From NCBI GenBank assembly GCA_964017065.1, contig OZ024785.1, positions 9,565,086-9,629,085 of the forward strand: 64,000 nucleotides of DNA, in the 5' to 3' direction. This DNA is from Haliclona indistincta. Its lineage: Eukaryota > Porifera > Demospongiae > Haplosclerida > Chalinidae. The stretch's first letter is position 1. Each line of letters begins with the position of its first letter. Below are positions 44,353 through 54,719 of this stretch, one piece after another. The position numbers and the translations under genes were made by a program. The notes under the pieces were generated by a model that worked only from the letters and a program-made list of their open reading frames with translations, was not told where the DNA came from and did no database searches.

Positions 44353-47300
44353 CGTCGTTTCACCTCGACTTGTCAACAGGAGCAGCACTAACAGCAGTAC
44401 GAGGAGCAGGCTGAGCCCTGACACTAGACACTCCTGGTGATGAAAAATTATGAAATTACACAGTAGACAAATTCTTAGTAGTCTAGCTAGGGCGGGACAT
44501 GTTTATGGTATACCCAGGAGCTTATAAGGGAAAGGAACGCTCAAGTTAGTAATTACGAAACACCAGTAACCCAGGCAGGGTGTCACACAAGAGGGGGCAT
44601 CCTGGGATTCTCCCATTGTATTCTCAACAACACATGAGCACGCAACAACATGTATTGTGCCTAGAAACAGGCTTGAAATCTTTCTAGGGGCACGCCCTAT
44701 AAGCTTATAACCACATATTTCTTAAAAGCCTGGTCACAATCCGTATCTAGGGTCACACCGCTTCTAGTGTTGAAAGCAGGACAAGACAAATGTAACTTGA
44801 AGGATGAAAGTTAGACCACAAGGCTCAAATTCCATCACATAAACAGTGTACAAAATTCAGGAAACAGTGTTGATACTTTCATGAGATGATTATTGTAAAA
44901 TCTCACTAAAACAAAAAGCACCTTTGAAAAATCTATATTCCCTAACAAAAATCACTTTCAAAGTTCTCTAGAGCCACACGGGTGCAATTCTGCAAGACTT
45001 ACTTTCTCCCTCAGCAACTAGCTTGTCTACAAAGGATTCAACATCTTTTCCTTTCTTGCCTAGCTTCATTGCACGGCTACTAGTTGGAGCACGACTGGGG
45101 AGAGAGAGAGGGAGGGAGGGAGAGAGGAGAGAGGGAGGGAGGGAGAGAGGAGCATTATACATAGCAACAGCTAACAACAATGTATGAATGAAAGAAAGAG
45201 GCGTGGTTACCACACCCACTGCAGTCTCTCACTCAACCATTTTATGTACCTCTATTATTTACAGCACAGCCACACATACACGACAGTACTGCCTTATTCT
45301 AGAGGAGGAGGTAACCTGAGTGACTATCGAAAACTTTGTAAGCTACAGGTACATGGCTACAATATGCCATACTCTTGGAATTCTGAGGGCGGTTTTCACA
45401 AGAACTTGTACATGCATAATTCCAACAGGTGCTAGTCTGTGATCAAATATCTATTTTCTGGCACTCACGTGGGAGCATTGTATGACGGCTTGGGCATATC
45501 ATAAGATGAGTGTGAAGAGTCAGAAGCTGTCACAATGGCTCCGCGACCAACATCACTGGAGCCAAACCCACCAGCAAATCCACCCGAATACCCTGGACGA
45601 CCACCACCTCTCTTGGCCTCTCTCTTAGCTTGCTGTAGTTCACGTGCCTTTCTCTTCATCTCTTCCTTGGCTTCTTTCTCCTGGGACTAGAGAAATTAAT
45701 GGATGTGACCAACATGTGGACATTGGCTATTAATCCAATTATGCAAATGTCAATCTAATTACACAACGTAAAGCGGGAAATGTTCACGGGAGAAATTTTT
45801 CGCAAATGCGTGAGATAGAGCATTTCACGAATAATATTTTCGCGAATCAGCGCTATTGCTCTATCTTTGTTAACAAAAACAAGACATTCGCGGATAGCAG
45901 CAATACAGTATATGCAGTACACGTCAATTATACCATCAGAGTTATTATTATGATACAAATTTCTTTACGACACACCAAGTGGTGGATTTTAGTGATTTGA
46001 ATAGTTGTAAGCATCTTGATAAGGACTATGTACGGTATATTCTCTACCTTTCTCATAGCTTCAAAGATCCTCTCTTCATGGCTGTCCATCTCTGTAAATG
46101 TTCTGACCTGAGCCATGTTGACGTTCTCACGGTAACCAAGAGCAACGATCTCATCGAATGCAAATATTAGTTCAAACGCATTCTCAGACACATCATGTTC
46201 ATCAAGTGACCGACAGTACTCAGGTATCTAGGTGACAAACAAGGGGATCATTAACGCATGAGAATTTAAATTAACATAATGAGAATAAGTTGAGACATCC
46301 ACATAAGAGATCAAACAATGTTCAAGTCAAGATCACAGTGTGACAAAATGCAAATTAGAGAATTTTAGTTAGCCGTTTACGCCACACGGCTGGTACAATG
46401 ACGTCATCACTTATCCTGTATTGCTTGTAAGAAGGCAATCTAGTCATGGACATATACAGCACTCTAGCGTGCACAGTATTGAAAACACACGTAAGACACA
46501 AAAACATGAACCTAAAGCATGTGCCTTTGCGCTAGCTCGTAACTAACGTGAGGAAATGTTAGCCAGGAGGAGCAAGAACTCCTTGAAAACCATACGGGAA
46601 AACCAGGTGTCAGTCGTTGAGAACGTGAAAATGAATGTGAGGCCTGGGGTGCCAGACGACACGTTAGCCGTTAGTGCAAATAAACATGTAACTAAAACTC
46701 TCTTATCTGTCATGTTGCCTTATCATGTCCATCCTTGTGGTAACCGGTACTCTATGATTCTAGTAGCTGAGTATTATGAAATATGTATGACCCAGAAGTA
46801 CATCAAGTCAGAAATTCCTGTGCGTAATCATGTTTCTGCGTTCCACAGCTGAGCAGCAGCATTGTGAAACAGCCTTGGTCATTATGCATAACACTCATAC
46901 AATTGTATTAGTGTAGGTTAACCTGAAGATTGTGCGGTATACCTAAAGCTAATAAATGAATCATTCATGAAGGTGCACAACGTCAATGACGCACAACGAG
47001 GCCATACAACATCAGAATATTGCGTAAGACGTGTGTATGCATAAGCGCTTTTCGACAGCACCACTTTGTTGCTATGGTGTTGCTATGATGATGTAAAATA
47101 CTTGCATGGAATGTGCAACAATAACCACTTTTAATATTTGGTGTAATGAATGGAAGCCAAGAGAAGTGCTGCATGCAGGAATAACTATAAGCATAAAAGC
47201 ATAAAAAATTTGAAGCATAAAAATTTAGACCACAGTAGTTTTTAAAATAATGATCAGAAGACTAGCAGGACAGTTTTTTTGCACTGCACGAAAGCACTTT

Positions 47301-50300
47301 TGATGATATAGTTTTAAATGCTTCAAGTGAAAATTTCTGTTTAGCATGAAAATATTGACCATGGAAATATTGTAAAGATACAACAGCCACTTCAAAAGTA
47401 AAATTTATGGTAAGTGGTCAATAATTTATTAATAATTAATAACTACAAGTTATAATGGTTATTTCGACAGGAAATGAGATACTAAAGAGCTTCAGGCAGC
47501 GTTCAAGTGCACCTTTGACAGCGTAGAGTCGGAGCTTTTATCTTTACAAGCTTCCGGTTTCGTGGCTTTGAAGATCAAAGGTGATGAACATTATTTTTTT
47601 AGAAACAGAAGGACATGTATGCGCTAGTGATGTGTGCGATGATGATATCTGTCTGTAGTCTAGCCGACCTAGCCGCAAGATCGAGAAGCATAGTAGACAT
47701 CAAAAGTGAGCCTGGAAAGAGCTAAGCGACCGTCACGACCACTAGGCCAAGCTATAGATTATGCCTAAAGAACTATAGTGTTGTCACTGACCTGAGTGAC
47801 CACTCTGGTCAGTGAGTAACCACTTTGGTCTGGCCACTCTGGCTAATTTTTTATTGGCCAATGGAAAACATTGTTTTGCTTTCAAAAGCAGTAGGTAGCA
47901 ACGATGGAACGCTTGTCAGTAATGCAAACGAAACCAGACAACTAAAATCAGCCACACCAACCCAGGAATGGCGAGTACAAAACACCACCATTTCTTCCGC
48001 CGTTTAGACATGAAGCAACCACGCCTACAACGATTACACCCTACCAACGATCTTCGATGGGCGTTGTTAGCATCAAGAGTTAAAGACACGTGCTTATTAC
48101 ATGCTCAAATTTCAACATCCACCGAGGCATAACCCGCACCAATGGCAATGGTGCATTTTTCCGTCTTTCCGTCTGTTACTTCAGTTTTGCGGTGTATGCT
48201 GAAAAGCAAGCTCTAAAACTAGCAATGCAAGTAGAACTTGCTATTATCTCGCTTTTGAACATGTGAAAGCTTTACACGAAGCTTTGTTCTTGAGTTTTGG
48301 CGTGATTTGCTTGTTCACCGTTAAATTGCTGGCAATCTGGACTTCTCCAAAGGCAAACCTGTCCACAGTTAACTGCTTAGAAGCTTGAATCTTAATTATT
48401 TTTTCCTTGTTTTATTAATATTAAATATTTATTTAAATTTTAGTTGTTTTTTTTGTTTGTTTTTTTGTCAGTATAGTTTATTTCCTACACCTTAGTGTTG
48501 TTTTCCCTACACCTTTTTCCCGTTTGCTTTACAGTGGAACCTCTCTAATCCGGACACCATTGGGACAGCAAAATTTGTCCTGATTAATGGGGTGTCCTCT
48601 TTATAGCGGTTAAAATATACACTCGCCACCAACCGATGCCCACATTTGAAGGTCTTTAAAACGGGGTGTCCGCAATTCAGAGGTCCGGATAAGCGGGGTT
48701 CCGCTGTAATTACTGTGTTTGTACTTTAATTAATTATTTACTTTAATTAACTATTTACTTTTATCTTATTTTCTTAATAATTATTATTTTTCTTCTTCTT
48801 ACCTTAGTGCCACATTATTATCAGAAAGTGGAACAATGTTTATCATAATTATTCTTATTCAGCAAAAAATTTGACCCTAGCAACTCCACCTTTATAATAA
48901 CCGATCAACACCCACATTCGTAAGCAACCAGTTAGCTCAGTGGCTAGTGCGTTAGCCTTGTAACGTGGGGTACCTGGGTTCGAACCCGGGTCAGACCATG
49001 TTGAAAAAAAATAAATCTTGAGAGTGCTATCAGACCTTGTGGTACCACATCCTTCACTTAGTGGAGGAGCCGCTTGGGATCTGTGTGACTATCCTCCCCA
49101 CTAATGACTTACGAGCCGAGTCGTTAAGGACTGATATGCACTCTCACCCGTTAGCCACGATTGTTCATGTCATTATGAGCTGTCTCCTCTGGATCGTCTG
49201 ACCTCTCACCCGTATGCCACGGTTCTTCATGTCAGTCACTGTCCTTGGATCCTCCGACCTCTGACCCGAAGCTAAGCTGTTTTTTGTCAATTTGAATGCA
49301 TTGTTTGTTTTCATTTTTTAGGAATGCTGAAAGATTAGGCAAAAATATAACAGAGCAAATACTTCTATGATACATAATGTGCTTTTTAGTAACTGAAATG
49401 AGATAAGGCATAGTCCACCTGCCCCTGATATATGCCTTATCCTTATCTCATTTCAGTTACTAAAAACCTGATATATGCCACCTGCCCCTCCCCTTATATA
49501 CGGGATTTGACCCATTTTTCTCTTTTTAGATAGAAGAATGACTCAGCTGCACGTATATTATGAAATCCGAGCGTAACCAGAGTTGGTCAAATGCCCGACC
49601 TTCGGAAAAATTGCATTGAAAATTATACTGTAATCATAATAAATATTTTGGGCGTGGTCAATAATTAATGGATGTGGTTATGAATATATAATTAAGCACC
49701 CTCCTACTCCAAATCCTGGATACGCCACTGGGATAGTTTACTGTGTTTATGGAATGGTAGATAGTTCTGTTTGTGTATGTTTTCGTAATTTTAGTTTTGT
49801 GACTGCACAGAGGCATCTGCACAGAGGCATCAGCACAGAGGCATCAGCACCGCTTTGGTGCTTTTTTAGTTTCTGTTTCGAGCTGTTTTTGACGATCAAG
49901 TCCGGCAATGTTTGTATTTGTGTAGATGAAATAAACACGAGAAATTTCATGATTATGTAATCATTGACCTCTGAAAATGCCAAGAAAATCGACCAAAACA
50001 GCCAGATCCATTTTGCGTTAGCAAGAGGGTGTGGTCTGGGACGAGACTACTTTTTTTATCTAAGGTCTATCTTCTTTCTATCTTTTTATAAAAGGGGTGC
50101 TTGTTGTTAATCACATGGGATTAACTAGAGTTCTAATGAACACATACCCATGCACTGAGCTAAACACTACTCCTGCATTACTGCAACACGCACGTTACGT
50201 TATGGCTCTGACGTACATGTGAGACTGAGTGAGGACATCAACATTGATAGGAGGTTGGGTGACACACCCACAATACCGTAAGTGCTGTTACAATGACACG

Positions 50301-51562
50301 TAGCTTTAGATAGCCATGGATTAGTCGCTCTAACAAGGCTTGCCAGCACAGAAAACGTCTTCATAGGACTAAAAATTTAGTGAAGAAGCTGCAGAGTGTT
50401 TTCGTGGAGATTTTCGAGCTGTAAGAGGCAAACAGGCGTATTTTTTGACGACACACACACACATATATATATACAGACGGACACAAATGCATAACCCTGG
50501 CGCATACTGCGCACGGGTAATAACAAGCACCCCTTTTATAACATAATACAAGAGGGGTGGAGTCTGGAGATGAGAGCTAATGCACTGCAGTGTCACCTAA
50601 ACAATCCTGGTCATTGGATTGAAATGAAAATAAAAAAACAGAGCTATTTGTAAAACTGCGTTATCATGAAAGGGATGAGGTAGCTAGATATTAATGGAAG
50701 GTACTAAGTACTACTTAGACCACAGCTAAGCGATGTTGACCGGAATCCCGCCACTGCCGCGACCTCATAATGGAATCCCCCACACGGCACAGATTACGGT
50801 TCTGTGTGTGGAGTTCTACTGAATATTTTTAACAGTGCTCGCGTGTCTTTGCTCGTCGTTTCTGTTTGCTGTTGCTATGGTCTAAATCAGTTAGACAGCA
50901 CATCCAATCGGATCTACGCGATGTAGAAGCCCTCGCGCCGTTACCATAGCGCCCTTGCTACATATAGCAATGGCTCTCGGGCTTCTTTAAATTGTGTAGA
51001 TCCTCCTCGGATGCGCTGTCTAACTATTATGTGTATTACATTGATACAAGGTCTATGCAGTAATGAGTGTAGCTAACCACTCGTGAGAACAGTCGCAGTG
51101 TTTCAAGGTCCTCTAGAATGTTGCTGTTCTTAGTGGTTATAAGAAGCATGTACAATTGTTCTAATGGTTGGTAGACATAGCGCACACTCTCTGTCTCAAC
51201 AAATGTGTGCTGTTTCCCAGTGTTCATCAGCTTAGGAAAAGCAGCCAACAGTCCCTCAACGCGAGAGCGAGACATCTCCACAAACTGACGTGACACAAGG
51301 GCTGGAAGAGAAGACAGACTATCCTAATTAACGCACACCATCACTCTTCTAGGTAATGTTATGAGCATTCAGTGTAGTAAAAATGCATTTGAGAAGATAA
51401 CCCGAGGTAAATATACACTCACCTTTCCCCTGTCTAGTGCACACAGCAGCAGCCAGTAGCACCTACACAGAAAGACGATGCCATGTTGACTACCAACACA
51501 CACACAACGAAACAAACACCTACACACAGATTCTACAATATACACACTCAGTCAGTTACCAT
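40095..51562 (-). CDS. ARCN1: Coatomer subunit delta (delta-COP)
   Basis: Exons, minus: 51560-51562 (the start codon alone), 51423-51462, 51078-51301, 46048-46227, 45469-45686, 45003-45094, 44364-44433, 44091-44256, 43389-43536, 42935-43043, 41234-41438, 40095-40184; 514 residues, human 511. Delta-COP is part of the COPI coat for Golgi-to-ER transport. N-terminal longin-like domain: [38 protein letters not shown], then [20 protein letters not shown] and [15 protein letters not shown]. Coiled-coil linker: [22 protein letters not shown]-terminal mu-homology domain: [68 protein letters not shown], ending FATDKFEIV. The longest introns in the window are here, including 46228-51077. Confidence 0.95.
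40185..41233. other. ARCN1 last intron, with a 3 x 35-bp tandem repeat
   Basis: The intron contains three perfect 35-bp units (ATGGCTGCTGGCTTCACTGC...) at 40851-40955. No other feature seen. A frame across the repeat is fortuitous. Confidence 0.8.
41439..42934. other. ARCN1 intron, 1.5 kb
   Basis: No coding exon or recognisable repeat seen. Confidence 0.45.
44289..44345. repeat. (GA)n microsatellite in ARCN1 intron
   Basis: About 27 GA dinucleotides; CT on the transcribed strand, close to the next exon's splice donor. Confidence 0.92.
45098..45151. repeat. GA/GGGAGG-rich tract in ARCN1 intron
   Basis: Purine-rich repeat immediately upstream (minus strand) of exon 45003-45094, serving as its polypyrimidine tract. 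Confidence 0.8.
48532..48706. mobile_element. pogo/Tigger-like MITE
   Basis: 175-bp element with terminal inverted repeats CAGTGGAACCTCTCTAATCC and, at the right end, GGATAAGCGGGGTTCCGCTG. TA dinucleotides flank both ends (48530-48531 and 48707-48708), the target-site duplication of Tc1/mariner-pogo elements. The CAGTGGAACCTC terminus is a common form for pogo/Tigger elements. No transposase remains. Confidence 0.85.
48925..49290 (+). mobile_element. tRNA-derived SINE-like repeat
   Basis: The head carries RNA polymerase III A-box and B-box sequences in tRNA spacing (TTAGCTCAGTGGCTAGTGC and GGTTCGAACCC), with a Thr-like TGT anticodon-loop position. The stems carry several mismatches and the acceptor halves do not pair, so it is not a functional tRNA. 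The body contains two near-repeats of CTCTCACCCGT-AGCCACG-TTCATGTCA. A poly(A) run follows the tRNA part rather than ending the unit, so the 3' boundary is uncertain. Confidence 0.65.
49383..49466. repeat. Perfect 26-bp inverted repeat (hairpin)
   Basis: 49383-49408 (TTTTTAGTAACTGAAATGAG...) is exactly complementary to 49441-49466 with a 32-bp loop. Intronic. Confidence 0.9.
49806..49851. repeat. 15-bp tandem repeat, three copies
   Basis: GCACAGAGGCATCWG occurs three times in tandem. Confidence 0.85.
50087..50540. mobile_element. Non-autonomous TIR element, copy 2
   Basis: Bounded by inverted repeats TATAAAAGGGGTGCTTGTT at the left and its complement at the right (over 20 bp in total). The interior matches 6084-6422 over most of its length, with an extra segment near 50165-50230. 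TATA at both ends may include the target duplication. The interior has (AC)n/(AT)n microsatellite at about 50450-50472. Confidence 0.88.
50890..51023. repeat. Imperfect 43-bp inverted repeat (foldback)
   Basis: 50890-50932 (GTTAGACAGCACATCCAATC...AGAAGCCC) pairs with 50979-51023 with some mismatches and a 46-bp loop. It ends about 50 bp from ARCN1 exon 3. Confidence 0.75.
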
Positions 51563-51766
51563 CTCTTTCTTTTACTCGTACAGGACTACACACTACAGTA
51601 GCTGTCGCGGGTCAATGGGCTTTGTCCTCAACACTTGCCCCGTGGTTCAACTGACATTAATTGGAGGGTGGAAGGCGCGGCTTACTCATGCCCACGTGGT
51701 GATTTGCAAATGGCCGTCGTCGACTCGTCGTGAGTTGACCGCCATCTAAGGTTATTGGCGTGACTT
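51563..51766. promoter_or_regulatory. Probable bidirectional promoter, ARCN1 / PUS7
   Basis: About 204 bp (or 348 bp if PUS7 starts at 51911) separate the opposing start codons. CpG-containing; no TATA box recognised. Confidence 0.4.
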
Positions 51767-54676
51767 ATGTCCTTCCAGGCAGCTGTTTCAGCTGTACTGA
51801 AGATTGATATACAGACCAGCTGGACGTGTGCACTGTCAGTATTTCTTTGTCAAGATTGTCATTTAAACCGCAGAGCAGTCTTCTCAGCGTCGAGGCGTTT
51901 CTTCACCACCATGAGCGAAAGCTCAACCGCCTCACAGCCTGAGGCATCCAGTTTTGTTCCGCCCTCCTTCATGAGTAACTTTGGTATTGAGCATCGGGTG
52001 TATACTGGTCAACTATTAGTTGGGAAAATGAAAGAAAGGTGAGTCTGACTCTATCAATCCTGCCGTTGATCTGTCGTTGTGTTTAGGTGTAGTGACTTTG
52101 TTGTGACAGAAATTGACTGTGAGGGACAACTAGCAGTATTGGATGACTCGTCCTCAGCAACTATACTTAGTGCTGCACAAAAAGAGTCACCACGGGCCTC
52201 ATTTTCTCCTTCAAAACTCTCTTTATCGCTATCAACTCAATCACAAATCTCACCGTCACAACCCTCTCCATCACAAACCTCACAATCACAAATCTCACCG
52301 TCACAACCCTCTCCATCACAATCACAAATCTCACAATCACGAATCTCACCGTCACAACCCTCTCCATCACAATCCTCTCCATCACAACCCTCACTGCCTG
52401 TTGATCTTCACGAGTTGATTTCAACTGAGCTGTATTGTCAACTTGAAGACTTTTCTGCCAATTTTGAGCAAAGAGAAAAGAACCTGTGTCTAGGTACAAA
52501 ATTTTTAAACAATTGAAGCACATTAAATGCCAAATTTAAACAAATGCTCTCTACTGTGTAGGTGTTCATGAAGATAAGGAGACCAGAATGGTACTCCATG
52601 AAGCTGTCAGGAGAACATTCCCTAACATTGAAACCTACACGGCTAGAGATGCAGCGGTACTTGATGACGCATCTCTGCTCTACTTACCAATTTACATCTT
52701 CGGTTATTTTCAGGGTCACGCTCAAATATTTGCTAAGGTGCACAGTGCCTTTCAGCCTCTCTGCCAACTGCTAGGAGCTGTAGAAGCCCGCAATCTGCTG
52801 TTGTTTATATATACTGCTGACAGAACAAAGCAAGCTGTTTACAAGTTGCCTAGTGACAGTGACAAGCAACATCGCACAAAGGTATGATGACCTTTACTTG
52901 TTAAATAGTATTTACTGCTTTTCATACAGGTCCATAGAATTATTTACGAATTGTTTGGTCGCTCGGTTCAGACCAGATCAATGCCAGCTGCTGGACAAAC
53001 ATCACGTAGAAAGAAGTCACGACTAGCTGAAGGGCTGGAGAAAGAAGATGAAGAGAAGAGCGAAGAGGGTTGTCAGATTATGGTGACATTGAAAAACAGA
53101 TCATTTCAAGCTCAGCAGGAAACTACATGGACCAAATTCGTGATGCAGAAGGAGAATATGGTACATGATCATTTACATGCACAGCCACCTTCTCTATTCC
53201 TTTTGCAGGACACTTTTGAAGCTTTACGTCAGCTAACCAGTGTGTTGAGATGTCACAGTATGTCTAGTTTCACGTTTGCTGGTTTGAAGGACAAGTATGC
53301 TATCACAACACAGTTTATGACTGTGAAGAACGCATCTCCTGATCGGTAGGAAGTTAGGAACCACACGTTCAGTAACCACCTTCATCATTGCTACACAGGA
53401 TTGCTGCTTGTGTTAATTCGCCCTCTCTTGATCGCATCAAGATCGGTAACTGGGTTAGTGTTCCTTGCCCTCTCATGAGAGGAGACTTGAGTGGAAACCA
53501 TTTCAAGCTAGTAGTACGACAACTAAAGCCTAGCACAGATTCTACAGTAACTGAGACGGTTGAGGTAATACACTTTGTTATAAGACACTCTTTTACTGCT
53601 GTATTGTCAGGCTGCGATGCATTCTCTAAAAGAGAATGGATTCATAAACTACTTTGGAGTGCAGCGTTTTGGTGGCGAGGCTGGAAATGGTCCACTAATT
53701 GGTCTAGCTATGTTACAGCTAGATTATGTGAGCTCAAAATATCTGCTCAGATGAGGTGTTGTGACAGTTCTCACCAACACAGATGAGGGCAGTATCACTA
53801 TTACTACAGCCTCGTGAGGTCTATTCTGACTCTCCTGCTCAAAAAGCAAAACGGTGAGCACCGGGAATAAGCTGTCGTTATTAGCTGTGGGCTGTAGGTA
53901 TTTCACAGAGACACATGATATTGAGGGTACGCTGAAACGAATGCCCTCTTCCTCACGCGAGACTATTCTACTGAGGGTACTACAGTGCCATGGCTATTCT
54001 GAGGTGATGATGGACCTACACTTAGGATTTTTGCATCTCTGGAATTGTCTATCTTTTCCATTAGATTGGGTGTCAGAAAGCACTGAAGTATCTGCCTCAG
54101 TTTGCAAAAATGTTGTATGTCAATAGTTTTATTAGTCTGGTGTGGAACCACATTGCCTCATACCGAATCTCACAGTATGGGTACCAGCCTGTGGTCGGAG
54201 ATATAGTAATAAACAGTGCTTCTGAGAGGTGGGTTACCTGTTGTGACCAACATAATGCTCCCTATGTAGAAAGGAAATGAAAATGTTGTCAAGTGAAGAT
54301 ATTGATAGTGGAAAGTACACGCTGCAGGATATAGTACTGCCTGTGCCAGGACCAAAGACTATGTACCCTCAGAACAGCACAGGGGACAGGTGAGAGAAGG
54401 CAGGCAAGCAGCAACACTGTTCTCTCTTACTACTGCAGACTAAACTCTATCCTTGATGAAACTGGTATTTCTCTCTCTTCAATTGCTACTTTATGCAAGA
54501 CTCTACAGATTGCTTACACAAATGGGCATTATCGCAAACTATTAGTCAAGCCAAATGACCTATCATGGCAACTGTTAGCAGATGAAGATGCTGACTCTAC
54601 GCTCAAACTAGAGTTTAGTCTTCCGTCATCGTGCTATGCAACTGTCATGATGAAAGAATTTTTAGACAATGTGTAA
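51767..54676 (+). CDS. PUS7: tRNA/mRNA pseudouridine synthase 7 (TruD family)
   Basis: Exons 51767-52038, 52087-52493, 52562-52881, 52930-53160, 53209-53345, 53399-53564, 53611-53727, 53783-53853, 53898-54003, 54077-54228, 54270-54389, 54439-54676; 778 residues, or 730 if translation begins at the better-context ATG 51911 (CCACCATGAG). PUS7 isomerises uridine in tRNAs and mRNAs. Landmarks: RCSDFVVTEID, LHEAVRRTFPNIET, SSFTFAGLKDKYAITTQ (catalytic Asp in the KDK motif), IKIGNWVSV..GDLSGNHFKLVVR, ENGFINYFGVQRFG, MLYVNSFISLVWN and LEFSLPSSCYATVMMKEFL. Exon 2 encodes a Ser/Pro/Gln repeat insert (SPSQPSPSQ) not expected in other family members. The 48-bp intron 53161-53208 has no stop codon in frame. 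It ends 43 bp from fibrillarin. Confidence 0.94.
52230..52400 (+). repeat. In-frame Ser-Pro-Gln coding minisatellite in PUS7
   Basis: Tandem variants of CTCACCGTCACAACCCTCTC and ATCACAATC encode alternating SPSQPSPSQ and SQSQI. About 55 residues lie between the TruD N-terminal strand and the rest of the domain. Confidence 0.88.
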
Positions 54677-54719
54677 AGAAAGAGTTTTTTTTACATAATT
54701 TTAACAAAACTGATATTGT

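Noticed and set aside
46556..46852. 98-codon plus-strand frame in the large ARCN1 intron
   Set aside because: No recognisable domain, no splice-linked partner, and composition like surrounding intron sequence.
48940..49000. Functional tRNA-Thr gene
   Set aside because: A and B boxes are present, but anticodon-stem, T-stem and acceptor pairing fail at several positions; a SINE-like derivative is more likely.
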